Source: UBA7803 sp040219935 (GTDB lineage Bacteria > Pseudomonadota > Gammaproteobacteria > Pseudomonadales > Azotimanducaceae). Taken from it: 64,000 bases of DNA. The notes beneath the pieces were generated by a model, which had not been told where the DNA came from, made no database searches, and saw only the letters and a list, made by a program, of their open reading frames with translations. The stretch is taken from positions 170,079 through 234,078 of the forward strand of contig JAVJUA010000084.1 of assembly GCA_040219935.1 (NCBI GenBank), given 5' to 3'. Both the position numbers and the translations under genes were made by a program. This document shows positions 52,035-60,651 of this stretch, one piece after another. Each line of letters opens with the position of its first letter. Within the stretch, counting starts at the first letter, position 1.

Positions 52035-53204
52035 TCAGTCCGGGGGCGGTTCGGGGGCCTGGCGGATCGCCCCCGCCTCTTCGAGGCGCCGCACGCGATC
52101 GGCATCGAACCCCCAGTCGAGCAGCACCGTGCGGGAGTCCGCGCCGGACGCGGCGGGCGGTCGCGTGAGCTGGGAGGGCGTGCGGCTGAAGCGGGGTGCC
52201 GGCGCCGGTTGCGGCACGCCGCCCGGGGACACGAACGTGTGTCGCGCCCGGTTGTGCGGGTGCTCGAGGCTCTCCGACAGATTCAGCACTGGCGCAAAGC
52301 AGGTATCGCTGCCCTCGAGCAACTCGCACCACTCGTCCCGGGTGCGGGTGCGGAAAACGGCGGCGAACCGCGCCTTCATTTCCGGCCAGGCGGTGCGGTC
52401 GTGTTGAGCGGGCAGGTCCGAGGGGTCGAGCCCCAGCTTGTCGAGCAACTCGGCGGAGAACTTCGGCTCGATCGCGCCCACCGAGATGTACCTGCCGTCG
52501 CGGGTCTCGTAGACGTTGTAGAAGTGCGAGCCGCCGTCGATGGCATTGGTGCCACGGCGCTCGCGCCAGCGCCCGGCGTGCTTCATACCGTAGAAGAGCG
52601 TCATCAGGGACGCGGCGCCGTCGGTCATCGCGCAGTCGATCACCTGACCCTGACCGGAGCGGCCGGCCTCGATGAGGCCGGCGAGCACGCCCATGACCAG
52701 ATAGAGGGCACCGCCCCCGAAGTCGCCGACCAGGTTCAGGGGATGAACGGGCGCCTCGCCTTCGCGGCCGATGGCATCCAGGACGCCCACCAGCGCGATG
52801 TAGTTGATGTCGTGCCCGGCCGCCTGGGCAAGCGGGCCATCCTGCCCCCAGCCCGTCATGCGACCGTAAATCAGACGGGGATTCTCGGCGAGGCAGGCCT
52901 GCGGCCCCAGGCCGAGCCGCTCCATCACCCCCGGGCGGAAGCCCTCGATCAAGGCATCCGCCCGGCTCACCAGCGCCATGACCGTGCTCACCCCTTCCGG
53001 CTGCTTGAGGTCCACGGCAACCGAGCGGCGGCCGCGCAGCAGGGGATCCGCCGCCGGCTCCCGCGGCAGGCCGAGATCGGCGGGCGCCACGCGGTCGACA
53101 CGGACGACTTCGGCGCCAAGGTCGGCGAGCAGCATGGCGCACATCGGCCCGGGGCCGATGCCGGCCATCTCGACGATGCGCACGCCTGCGAGCGGTCCGG
53201 CCAC
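52035..53204 (-). CDS. Alpha-methylacyl-CoA racemase (CaiB/BaiF family)
   Basis: 389-aa family III CoA-transferase-fold protein. GHDINYIALVGVL carries the catalytic His131 and GDFGGGA the catalytic Asp161, the acid/base pair of AMACR. This points to racemase rather than CoA-transferase. AMACR inverts 2-methylacyl-CoA, needed when an isoprenoid or steroid side chain enters beta-oxidation. GTG 53204 is chosen: it gives VAGPLAGVRIVEM, the family start, two bases after the previous stop. Confidence 0.9.
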   Translation of the reverse strand: MAGPLAGVRIVEMAGIGPGPMCAMLLADLGAEVVRVDRVAPADLGLPREPAADPLLRGRRSVAVDLKQPEGVSTVMALVSRADALIEGFRPGVMERLGLGPQACLAENPRLIYGRMTGWGQDGPLAQAAGHDINYIALVGVLDAIGREGEAPVHPLNLVGDFGGGALYLVMGVLAGLIEAGRSGQGQVIDCAMTDGAASLMTLFYGMKHAGRWRERRGTNAIDGGSHFYNVYETRDGRYISVGAIEPKFSAELLDKLGLDPSDLPAQHDRTAWPEMKARFAAVFRTRTRDEWCELLEGSDTCFAPVLNLSESLEHPHNRARHTFVSPGGVPQPAPAPRFSRTPSQLTRPPAASGADSRTVLLDWGFDADRVRRLEEAGAIRQAPEPPPD

Positions 53205-53206
53205 GT

Positions 53207-54010
53207 CTATCCGCCGCCTCGGCCGCTGGATCCGGGCAGCGGCAGGCACGTGGTCATGGAGGTGCCGGTGCCGAGCAGCATATCGTCGCTGCCTACCCGG
53301 ATCTCGGTGCACGCGAGGCCAGCCTCGATCTGGGCGAGCCGGCAGTAACTCTGCAGATGCGATCCTGCATAGCGGGCGCCGGAGAAGCGCAGGGCCAGGT
53401 TCGGATTCGGCAACGACGCACGCCCGCTCACTGCCCGGCCCACCGGCGGCCCGACCGAGATGTCGGCGGCGATGCACACCGCCTCGGCGGTCGCTCCCCG
53501 GACATCGAACCCCAGACGGATGCGGGTCGTCGTGCTGTCGCCGGAACTGGCGACGATTTCGGGTGCGAAGGTGTCGATCAACGGGATTGGGTGGCCTGCC
53601 GGCTGTCGCCATGGCAGCGGCTCCGCGGAGTGGTCGGCGGGTACGCAGATCGTCGGTAGAACCCTGAGAGCCTGCTCGAGCCGGTCGGCATTCACCAGAG
53701 TCACCAGCGCCGTGGTGCAGAGCGATCCCGTGTGGTCGCGCGTCTCGGTAGCGATCACGGTCAGCGTACGGCCTTCGCTCAGCGGCCGTGTGGTCACGGT
53801 TGCCGTGCCGGGCCGGCAGCCCTTCAGAAAATGACAATCGATGGCTGCAGGCACCAGCTCGAGCCGTTCGCCGCGGGCGGCGTGTAGCGAGACCGCCGCC
53901 GCAACGCCGCCGTTGGTGCCACCGAAGGCGCCGTTGAACCGTGCTTCGAGCTCGAAGGTCCAGGATCCATTCTGTCGGCGGGCCTGGAACAGGTTGGCGA
54001 ACGTGCTCAC
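53207..54010 (-). CDS. Acyl-CoA thioesterase family protein (double hotdog)
   Basis: 267 aa with a TesB/TE-II-like double-hotdog pattern: FNGAFGGTNGGVAAAVSLHA in the first half and SCHLQSYCRLAQIEAG-type elements late (actual AGSHLQSYCRLAQIEAG). The gene ends GSSGRGGG before TAG. GTG 54010 overlaps the MaoC stop (GTGA). It would release free acid from a CoA ester or serve as an acyl-CoA binding protein. Substrate unknown; related proteins are found in steroid degradation clusters. Confidence 0.75.
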   Translation of the reverse strand: MSTFANLFQARRQNGSWTFELEARFNGAFGGTNGGVAAAVSLHAARGERLELVPAAIDCHFLKGCRPGTATVTTRPLSEGRTLTVIATETRDHTGSLCTTALVTLVNADRLEQALRVLPTICVPADHSAEPLPWRQPAGHPIPLIDTFAPEIVASSGDSTTTRIRLGFDVRGATAEAVCIAADISVGPPVGRAVSGRASLPNPNLALRFSGARYAGSHLQSYCRLAQIEAGLACTEIRVGSDDMLLGTGTSMTTCLPLPGSSGRGGG

Positions 54011-54855
54011 GCGCGATACCGGGCCCGAGCCTGGGACAGCGCGACTTTGCCGTCCTGGGTCACGGCCTGCACGACGGCGCTGCCCGGTTCCTCGACCCAT
54101 ATGCGGGTGATGATCTCGTCTTCGAACTCCACGCGCTCGGAGAATCGCCCCTCGAGACTCACGAAGTTGGCGGGGTTTCCGCCGCACAGCTCGTGCAGCA
54201 AGGCGCGGCCGACGAAGCCGTAGGTGCACAATCCGTGCATGAACGGCTTGTCGTAGCCTGCCTTCCCCGCAAACTCGGGATCGATGTGCAGCGCGACCCG
54301 ATCGCCGCTCAGACGATAGATTGCACCCTGTTCCTCCCTCGTCACGTCCCGTACCTCGTGATCTGGAGCGCGGTCCGGCGGCTGATTGAGGTCGCGGGTG
54401 CTGGGCCCGGATTGGCCGCCGAACCCGCCGCCGCCGATCCAGAACAGCGTGGAGTGTGTCGAGAATACGATGCCGTCGGCGTCGCTGAAATCGGCGGTGA
54501 CGCCGATTACGGCCGCCTTGCCTTTGTCCCAGATCTCCGAGATTCGGCTGGTCATGGTCAGCTCGCCGCTTGGCGGAAGCGGCCGGTGCAACGTGATGCC
54601 TTGCTCTCCGTGCAGCATCCGCGCGATGGGGAGCTCCACCACCTTGTTGATGCTGCCCATGGCCCGCATCCCGGGAATGACGGCGAAAGTCGGCAGCACC
54701 TTGGGCCCCCGCCCTTCGTAGATGAAATCGAGATCTCTGCTCGGCCGTGCGCCGACTCCCAGGGCGTAGAGCATCACGTCTTTTTCGTTCCAGCTTACCG
54801 TGGTGGGCTCGAACTCGGTCCCCACCATGTCAGGCGACAGCGCTTTTGCGGCCAT
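54007..54855 (-). CDS. MaoC-family double-hotdog enoyl-CoA hydratase
   Basis: 282-aa hydratase-2 of the type fused in peroxisomal MFE-2. The N-terminal hotdog begins VSWNEKDVMLYALGVGA. The second half has HIDPEFAGKAGYDKPFMHGL, the hydratase-2 motif with catalytic Asp and His. It performs the R-specific hydration of an enoyl-CoA. It overlaps neighbours by 1 bp and 4 bp, so it is translationally coupled. Typical partner of ACADs in side-chain beta-oxidation. Confidence 0.9.
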   Translation of the reverse strand: MAAKALSPDMVGTEFEPTTVSWNEKDVMLYALGVGARPSRDLDFIYEGRGPKVLPTFAVIPGMRAMGSINKVVELPIARMLHGEQGITLHRPLPPSGELTMTSRISEIWDKGKAAVIGVTADFSDADGIVFSTHSTLFWIGGGGFGGQSGPSTRDLNQPPDRAPDHEVRDVTREEQGAIYRLSGDRVALHIDPEFAGKAGYDKPFMHGLCTYGFVGRALLHELCGGNPANFVSLEGRFSERVEFEDEIITRIWVEEPGSAVVQAVTQDGKVALSQARARYRA

Positions 54856-56105
54856 CAGTTACCTCCCTTGTTGCTCGCGGACGGCATCATCTCCCAGCGA
54901 CCGTTGTCGAACCGCACTTGCGGCTCACGCGGCAGCCCCAGACCACGTTCGGCGATGATGTTGCGTTGGATGTTTGCGGAGCCACCGCCGATGATGCCCG
55001 TAAAGCAGCCGAGCAGGCTTTTCTGCCAATCCCGCTCGGCCTGGTAGGGGCTGCCGTCGTAGAGCGTGCCGGTCTCGCCGAGCACGTCCACGCCCAGGGA
55101 ATAGATGTCGTACGCGAGCTCGGTTGCCGAGAGCTTGGTGATCAAACCCTCCGTGCCGGTCTGCTCGCCGTTGATCGATTGCGACAGCAGCCGCATCCCG
55201 TGGTACTTGTTGGCAAGCGTACGCCCCTGAAGCCTGAGCAGCCGGTCGCGGTAGTGGTCGAGGTCCATGGCCCTGCCCGAGCCGACAGTTTCCTCCTGGA
55301 GCAGCTCCACTAGGCCTTTGATGCCGCTCTGCCCCTGACCGGCGTTGCCGAGCATGCCGCGCTCGTACTTGAGCGTCACGTTGGCCACATGCCAGCCCTG
55401 GCCGCGGGCACCGACGATGTTCATTGCCGGGATACGCACGTCGGTGAGGAAAACCTCGTTGAACGTCGCGTCTCCGGTCATGGTGACCAGCGGACGGATG
55501 TCGATGCCGGGCCGGTCCATGGGCATCAGCAGATAGCTGATTCCGTGGTGCTTCGGGGCCTCCGGCTCCGTACGCACGAGGATGAAGCACATATCGGCGA
55601 CGTGGGCGGAGCTGGTCCAGATCTTCTGGCCGTTGATGACCCACTCGTCGCCATCGAGCTCCGCGCGGGTGCGCAGGCTGGCGAGGTCACTGCCGGCGCC
55701 AGGCTCGGAGTAACCCTGACACCAGATCATCTCGCCATAGATCGTCGGGCGTATGTAGGTGGCGCATTGTTCTGCTGTACCGACTTCCAGCAGGGTCGGC
55801 ACCAGCATCGAGATGCCCTGATTGCTGAGCCCGAGAGGCAGGCCGGCGGCCAGGAATTCCTCCTGGATGATGCGGTTCTCGATGATGTCGGGCTTGGCGC
55901 CGTAGCCGCCGTACTCCTTGGGGATGGTGCGAGCCGCGTAGCCGTGCTCGATGAGCTTGGCCTGCCATTCCAGCACCTCGGGGCCGGGGCGCTCGGTGAC
56001 GCCTGGTATGCCCCGGCTGCGGTGCTCTGCCGGACGCTGATTGCGACAGAACTCGCGCACTCCGGCGCGAAAGTCGTCGTATTCCGGGCCGTAGCTCAGA
56101 TCCAT
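54855..56105 (-). CDS. Acyl-CoA dehydrogenase, catalytic subunit
   Basis: 416-aa ACAD with intact FAD and substrate motifs: SEPGAGSDLASLRTRAELDG and DEWVINGQKIWTSSAH. The C-terminus has the four-helix domain with IGGGSANIQRNIIAERGLGL. It forms an alpha-beta double bond in acyl-CoA. Its neighbour at 56116-57225 is an ACAD-like protein lacking these motifs. Together they fit a heterotetrameric alpha2beta2 ACAD such as ChsE1-ChsE2. Stop at 54855 overlaps the MaoC start by 1 bp. Confidence 0.92.
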   Translation of the reverse strand: MDLSYGPEYDDFRAGVREFCRNQRPAEHRSRGIPGVTERPGPEVLEWQAKLIEHGYAARTIPKEYGGYGAKPDIIENRIIQEEFLAAGLPLGLSNQGISMLVPTLLEVGTAEQCATYIRPTIYGEMIWCQGYSEPGAGSDLASLRTRAELDGDEWVINGQKIWTSSAHVADMCFILVRTEPEAPKHHGISYLLMPMDRPGIDIRPLVTMTGDATFNEVFLTDVRIPAMNIVGARGQGWHVANVTLKYERGMLGNAGQGQSGIKGLVELLQEETVGSGRAMDLDHYRDRLLRLQGRTLANKYHGMRLLSQSINGEQTGTEGLITKLSATELAYDIYSLGVDVLGETGTLYDGSPYQAERDWQKSLLGCFTGIIGGGSANIQRNIIAERGLGLPREPQVRFDNGRWEMMPSASNKGGN

Positions 56106-56115
56106 GAAAAACTCC

Positions 56116-57225
56116 TCAGGTGGCGGTGGCCGTCAGCGGCTGGACCCAGCCCTGATCGACGGCGGCTGCGTGGCGGACGGTCTCGGGGCCCCCGAGCAGC
56201 TGACGGTTGGCTTCGATGCGCTTGTACCAGAGGTGCAGGCCCAGCTCTTCGGTGAAGCCCATCCCGCCGTGGATCTCGATCGAGGAGCGGGCGATGAACT
56301 TGCCGATCTCCGAGGCCAGGGACTTGGCGTGACAGGCGTGCAGGACCCGCTCCGCCGGCTCTGCGTCGAAGACGTGGGCGGCGTACCATATCAGCGAACG
56401 GCAGGGCTCGAGGTCCGTGACCATGTTGGCCAGGAGATGCTTGACGCCCTGGAACGAGCCGATGGGGCGGTCGAATTGGAAGCGTTCCATCGAGTAATCC
56501 CGGGCCCGGAACAGCATGACCTCGGCGGCGCCAAAGGTATCGGCTGCGAGCATCAGCCGCCCCGCAGCCAGCAGGGCGTCGATGGCCTGTGCCGCACGCC
56601 CAGGCTCACCGACGGTCTCGAACGGTGTGCGTTCCAGCCCGACGACGGCCAAGCTGCGGGTATGGTCGACGTCGTTCAGCAACTCGATCGACACGCCTTC
56701 CGCACCACGCTCGATGACTACCAGCGTATCTGCGTTGGCGGTCAGCAGAAAATGGCTGGCGTCGCTCGCATCGATAACGAAGTAGCAGCGTCCCCAGGCG
56801 TGGTCGCCCTCGAGGGTTACCTTGCCGAACTGGCGTGGTGCTCCGGCGACCTCGGTGAGGCCGACGCCGTAGCGATGTGCGCCGCTGGCGATCGGTGCGA
56901 GATGTCGCTCCCGCTGCTCAGGTGTGCCGGCGAGCTGCCAAGCCAGCGGCGCCAGCACCGCGGTGCCGAGATAGGGGACGGGCGCCACCGACCGCCCCAT
57001 GGACTCGGCAATCACCTCCGCCTCCAGCATGCCGAGCCCGGAGCCGCCGTGGTCTTCCGGAATCAACGCCCCGGTGACGCCGAGCTCCACCAGCGCCCGC
57101 CACAGATCCGGGTCGCATGGCTGGCCGGCCGTGCGCTTCAAGGTCTCCAGATCGAGACGCTCCTCCAGGCAGCGGCGCAGCATGTCCTGGAGCATTGTCT
57201 GCTCTTCGCTCAGTCCAAAATGCAT
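56116..57225 (-). CDS. Acyl-CoA dehydrogenase-like subunit with degenerate flavin motif
   Basis: 369-aa ACAD-fold protein. The expected TEPGAGSD-type motif is replaced by LTEVAGAPRQFGKVTL, so part of the FAD/substrate loop is missing. Its C-terminal helical domain (FDRPIGSFQGVKHLLANM, IEIHGGMGFTEELGL) is normal. ACADs of this type are known as noncatalytic or half-site subunits in alpha2beta2 complexes. GGAGGAG lies just before ATG 57225. The catalytic ACAD gene starts 10 bp after its stop. Confidence 0.87.
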   Translation of the reverse strand: MHFGLSEEQTMLQDMLRRCLEERLDLETLKRTAGQPCDPDLWRALVELGVTGALIPEDHGGSGLGMLEAEVIAESMGRSVAPVPYLGTAVLAPLAWQLAGTPEQRERHLAPIASGAHRYGVGLTEVAGAPRQFGKVTLEGDHAWGRCYFVIDASDASHFLLTANADTLVVIERGAEGVSIELLNDVDHTRSLAVVGLERTPFETVGEPGRAAQAIDALLAAGRLMLAADTFGAAEVMLFRARDYSMERFQFDRPIGSFQGVKHLLANMVTDLEPCRSLIWYAAHVFDAEPAERVLHACHAKSLASEIGKFIARSSIEIHGGMGFTEELGLHLWYKRIEANRQLLGGPETVRHAAAVDQGWVQPLTATAT

Positions 57226-57269
57226 CACTCCTCCAACGTGGTTTTCGATCTGCTGAACCGGGCTCTCAC

Positions 57270-58388
57270 TCAGGCCGCGGCCCGCAGTGTTCCGAGGTCG
57301 ATGCCATAGAGTTCGGCGACGTTGTCGCACAGGATGGCGCGTTTCTGCTCGTCGGTGAGCTGAGCCGTGTGCTCGGCCAGCATCTGCTGTGACCAGGGCC
57401 AGGTCGAATCCGAGTGGGGAAAGTCGTTGGCCCACATCAGCCGGCGCCAGTTCATCTGATCGGCGGAGCGAAAGGCCACCCAGTCGTCCTGGAACGTGGT
57501 GTAGATGTGATCGGCAAAGAACTCGCTCGGCAACTTCGACAGCGTGACGCCGGGCGCAAGCCACTTGCGGTGCCGCTTGTAGGCATGATCCATGCGATAC
57601 ATGTAGTGTGGAACCCAGCCTGCGTCCGCTTCCACGCAGACGACCTTCAGATCGGGGTAACGCTCGAATACACCCCCGAAGATCAGGGTTCCCATGATGT
57701 CCTGGTTGCCGCGGATGATGGACAGGAAGCTGTTGATGCGCGGGCCGCGGTAGTGGTTCGACCCGCGGATGGTCAGAATATGAAACGACACCGGCAGACC
57801 GAGCTCGATGGCCGCCTCCCATACCGGGTTCCAGACCGGGTCGTCGAAGTCTTTCTCCCCCGGGTTTCCCGAGAGCATGACCCCGCGCAGGCCGAACTTC
57901 CTGATTTCCCGGAGGTCTTCCACCGTGCGCTGCGGGTTCGTCGCAGCCGATTGACCGCAGCCGAGCAGACGGGCCGGGTGGGTGGCACAGTATTCCGCGA
58001 TCCAGCGGTTGTAGGCCGCGAAGCAGGCGTCCTTGTAGGCGAAGTCGCTGTGGTTGCACAGCATCATGCCCACCGTGGGGTAGATGACTTCTGCCGCCAC
58101 GCCGTCCTGATCCTGCTCGGCGAGCCGGGCTTGTGGATCCCAACCTCCGCGATGCAGGTCGTCGAACCGCACACCGCCTTCGGCGAGCTCATCGGGATCC
58201 TTGCCGGCGGCGGCGACCAGGCCGAGCGCGATGGGGCGCTCCATGCCGTCAATGACGAACACGTCGCCCTGGCTTTCGGTCGTCACGATGCGCGGCGCCT
58301 TTTCACGCCATTGCTTGTCGATGTAGTCGGTATACGTGTTCGGCGCTTCCGTGATGTGGGAGTCCGCGGAGATGATGGGGTAACTCAT
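57270..58388 (-). CDS. Amidohydrolase-2 family metal-dependent hydrolase
   Basis: 372-aa ACMSD-type TIM-barrel hydrolase. ISADSHITEAPN (modified metal motif DSH), VSFHILTIRGSNHYRG and WANDFPHSDSTWPWS supply metal and catalytic residues. Related to the protein at 48339-49538, and both have Asp in place of the first His. The start 58388 overlaps the preceding stop (ATGA). Members often hydrolyse or decarboxylate intermediates of aromatic or steroid catabolism. The gene follows the nitronate-monooxygenase-like gene in the operon. Confidence 0.86.
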   Translation of the reverse strand: MSYPIISADSHITEAPNTYTDYIDKQWREKAPRIVTTESQGDVFVIDGMERPIALGLVAAAGKDPDELAEGGVRFDDLHRGGWDPQARLAEQDQDGVAAEVIYPTVGMMLCNHSDFAYKDACFAAYNRWIAEYCATHPARLLGCGQSAATNPQRTVEDLREIRKFGLRGVMLSGNPGEKDFDDPVWNPVWEAAIELGLPVSFHILTIRGSNHYRGPRINSFLSIIRGNQDIMGTLIFGGVFERYPDLKVVCVEADAGWVPHYMYRMDHAYKRHRKWLAPGVTLSKLPSEFFADHIYTTFQDDWVAFRSADQMNWRRLMWANDFPHSDSTWPWSQQMLAEHTAQLTDEQKRAILCDNVAELYGIDLGTLRAAA

Positions 58389-59575
58389 GAGGGTATCCTC
58401 CGAAGCTGCTGAGCGAGGGGGGTAGGGTGAGCGCCGACATCGAATGATTGATCGAGGGCCGCGCGCGCGCCGGACACCAGGTCGGCGAGTATGTCGCCGG
58501 TGGGCCGGATGGAACGGATAAAGCCGGCGGCCGGCCCTGCGGTGCCGGGGTGGACGTCCGCGCGGCCGCTGTTGAGAGCGGCCGCCAGCACCGGGCCGGA
58601 TATACGGGCCTGGTAGGGTGCGGCGAGCGGCTCGAGTTCGGTGCGCTCCCACGTGTCGGTCCAGCGAGAGCGCAATGTCCGCAGTGGCTGACCGGTGATG
58701 GAACGGGTCACGACCGTCGAATCGTCGCCGGCACCGATCAGCATGCACCGTTGGTAGTCCGGCAGGCGGGCCTCGCACGCCGCAAGGAAAGCGGTGCCGA
58801 TCCACGCGCCCACCGCACCGAGCATCAACGCGGCCGCCACACCGCGCCCGTCGCCGATGCCGCCACCGGCCAGCACGGGCAGCCCCGGTCCGAGGGCGTC
58901 GACGACTTGAGGTACGAGTGGCAGAGTACCGACCGGTGCGTTCGGTCCGCCGGCCTCGTGGCCCTGGGCGACTACGACGTCGACACCGGCGGTCGCCAGC
59001 CGCACCGCGTCCCGGACCGTACCGGCCGAGGCGATCACCAGGATTCCGTGATCGTGGAGCACCTCGAGATCGGGAAGCGGTGTTCCCAGGCCGGCAGAGA
59101 AGACAGGCACCTGTTCCTCGATCACTACCTGGAGGTGGGCATCGAGAAATGCGGGCGTGCATAGTGGGATCACGCCTGGCGGTCCGGATTCGTCCTGATG
59201 GTCGAGACCGTGCTGCTCCATGAAGGATTCGGCGAATTCGAGACAGTCGACCAACTCGTCTGCGGGGAGGCGGGCACGCTGTCCGGGGCGCGGCAATTCG
59301 CAGGGCCGGGAATCCGGCAGGGTGAGGAAGACGCCGAACGGTCTGTCGGTGAGTTCGCGGGTGCGGCGGATCAGGGCGCGAAGCTCGTCCGGCATACCAG
59401 CATGAACAGCCAGCATTCCCAATCCGCCGGCATTGGACACGGCGGCAGTGAGTTCTGGGCCGGCGACTCCGGGCATGCCGGCCAGCACGATTGGGTGCTG
59501 AATCCCCAGCAGATGGCACAGACGCGTCTCTATGCGTGGTCGGGGCATAGCCGGGATGGTCGAGGGCGCGCTCAC
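58385..59575 (-). CDS. Nitronate monooxygenase-like FMN protein
   Basis: 396-aa TIM-barrel flavoprotein. HPIVLAGMPGVAGPELTAAV is the N-terminal FMN signature, VVVAQGHEAGGPNAPVGTLP and LAGGGIGDGRGVAAALMLGA are phosphate-binding segments. Family members oxidise propionate-3-nitronate, but several are FMN reductases in CoA pathways. In this cluster a reductase or oxygenase role is as likely. It overlaps the IclR gene by 4 bp. Confidence 0.83.
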   Translation of the reverse strand: MSAPSTIPAMPRPRIETRLCHLLGIQHPIVLAGMPGVAGPELTAAVSNAGGLGMLAVHAGMPDELRALIRRTRELTDRPFGVFLTLPDSRPCELPRPGQRARLPADELVDCLEFAESFMEQHGLDHQDESGPPGVIPLCTPAFLDAHLQVVIEEQVPVFSAGLGTPLPDLEVLHDHGILVIASAGTVRDAVRLATAGVDVVVAQGHEAGGPNAPVGTLPLVPQVVDALGPGLPVLAGGGIGDGRGVAAALMLGAVGAWIGTAFLAACEARLPDYQRCMLIGAGDDSTVVTRSITGQPLRTLRSRWTDTWERTELEPLAAPYQARISGPVLAAALNSGRADVHPGTAGPAAGFIRSIRPTGDILADLVSGARAALDQSFDVGAHPTPLAQQLRRIPS

Positions 59576-60336
59576 GCGCGCTTCTCCGCAGGCGTAGCGT
59601 ATCGGTCGAGCGTCTTTCTAAGCACGGTGAGATACTCCTGGCGCCTGGTGGCGATCCACTCTTCCGGCGCGGCGAGACCGATGGCGGCGGGCCGGCCGCT
59701 CCGGTCCAGGTTCATCGGCACGCCCACCATGGTGGCGCCGGGCACGATCAGTCCTGTGCAGACGGCAAAGCCGTGCTCTCGCGCCTGCTTGATCGCGCGC
59801 CGCAGGTCATCGCGTGACGCCTTGCAGTCCGGGTCGCGGGCCATGGATTGTTGGAGCAGGCGTTCGGCTTCCGGCGGGTCGTACTGGCTTAGCAGCACAC
59901 GACCCAGTGTGGAGGCATGAAGCAGCCTTCGGGTGCCCGGCTTGACGTGGTAACGGATGGCCGTCGTGCCCTGCAGGACCTTGATGTACTGCACGTGCAC
60001 GCCGGACCGGATGGCGGCGATGACCGTGCATTGCGTGGCATCGAGCAGTTCCTGCATGAGCCTCTGCACAGCCTTGACGGGCAGACTCTCATGCTCGACC
60101 CATTGTCCCAGCATCGATATTCGGATGCTCGGAAAGAACTCTTTCTCGGTCGAGTCGTACTCGAGGTAACCGAGACTCTCCAGGCTGCGCAGCAGAGCGG
60201 CGGCGCTGGAATGTGGATAGCCGAGGCGTTCGGCGACTTCATTGATCGACACCGGCCTGCGCAGCTCATCAAAGAGCTCGAAGATCTCCAGCACACGTGC
60301 AGCAGACTTGACGACGTTGGCTGATGGCGGTGGCAA
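59572..60336 (-). CDS. IclR-family transcriptional regulator
   Basis: 254-aa regulator with an N-terminal winged helix (about residues 10-72; SINEVAERLGYPHSSAAALL) and a C-terminal effector-binding domain (HASTLGRVLLSQYD). TTG 60336 is selected: a purine-rich GGAAGGAAGGAA lies just upstream and no ATG or GTG begins the domain. It heads the minus-strand operon and faces the ferredoxin/P450 genes across 105 bp with a palindrome. It probably controls both directions. Confidence 0.85.
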   Translation of the reverse strand: MPPPSANVVKSAARVLEIFELFDELRRPVSINEVAERLGYPHSSAAALLRSLESLGYLEYDSTEKEFFPSIRISMLGQWVEHESLPVKAVQRLMQELLDATQCTVIAAIRSGVHVQYIKVLQGTTAIRYHVKPGTRRLLHASTLGRVLLSQYDPPEAERLLQQSMARDPDCKASRDDLRRAIKQAREHGFAVCTGLIVPGATMVGVPMNLDRSGRPAAIGLAAPEEWIATRRQEYLTVLRKTLDRYATPAEKRA

Positions 60337-60385
60337 GATTCCTTCCTTCCCGGGGGCGGATATCGCCGGCTGACGCAACAGCTTT

Positions 60386-60410
60386 ACTTTTAACACATAT
60401 GTGCGAAAGT
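60386..60410. promoter_or_regulatory. Candidate IclR operator in the divergent promoter
   Basis: CACATATGTG (60394-60403) is a perfect 10-bp palindrome flanked by ACTTT and AAAGT (60386-60390 and 60406-60410), giving a longer near-palindrome. It lies midway between the iclR and ferredoxin starts, the usual IclR position. It is AT-rich against its surroundings. Confidence 0.55.
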
Positions 60411-60441
60411 ACAACAGGGTTATGGGATCAGGGAGATGATC

Positions 60442-60636
60442 ATGAAGGTGAGCGTGGATATGGAGCTGTGCGAAGCGAACGCGCTCTGCGTGATGGAATG
60501 CCCGGAGGTGTTTCAGCTCACGGACGACGACAAGCTGATCCTGCTGAAGGAGCATCCGGGTGAGGAGCTGCGGGCCAAGGTGGAAGCGGCGGCCCAACTC
60601 TGCCCAAGGCTCGCCATTACCGTGACCGACGACTGA
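60442..60636 (+). CDS. Single-cluster ferredoxin (probably [3Fe-4S]), P450 partner
   Basis: 64 aa starting at ATG 60442 (GGGAG six bases upstream; ATG 60436 has no spacing). Cys10, Cys16 and the Cys in QLCPRLA are ligands; the second position of the canonical CxxCxxC motif is Asn13. That is typical of [3Fe-4S] P450-associated ferredoxins. There is also Cys20 in MECPEVF. It supplies electrons to the P450 whose gene begins 15 bp downstream. Confidence 0.9.
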   Translation: MKVSVDMELCEANALCVMECPEVFQLTDDDKLILLKEHPGEELRAKVEAAAQLCPRLAITVTDD

Positions 60637-60651
60637 CGCTGGAGAACGACA

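Noticed and set aside
60386..60410. Sixth copy of the 19-bp regulon motif
   Set aside because: It shares CACATATG with the TonB site, but lacks the GAACxCTGTATATAT half and is symmetrical by itself; it better fits an IclR site.
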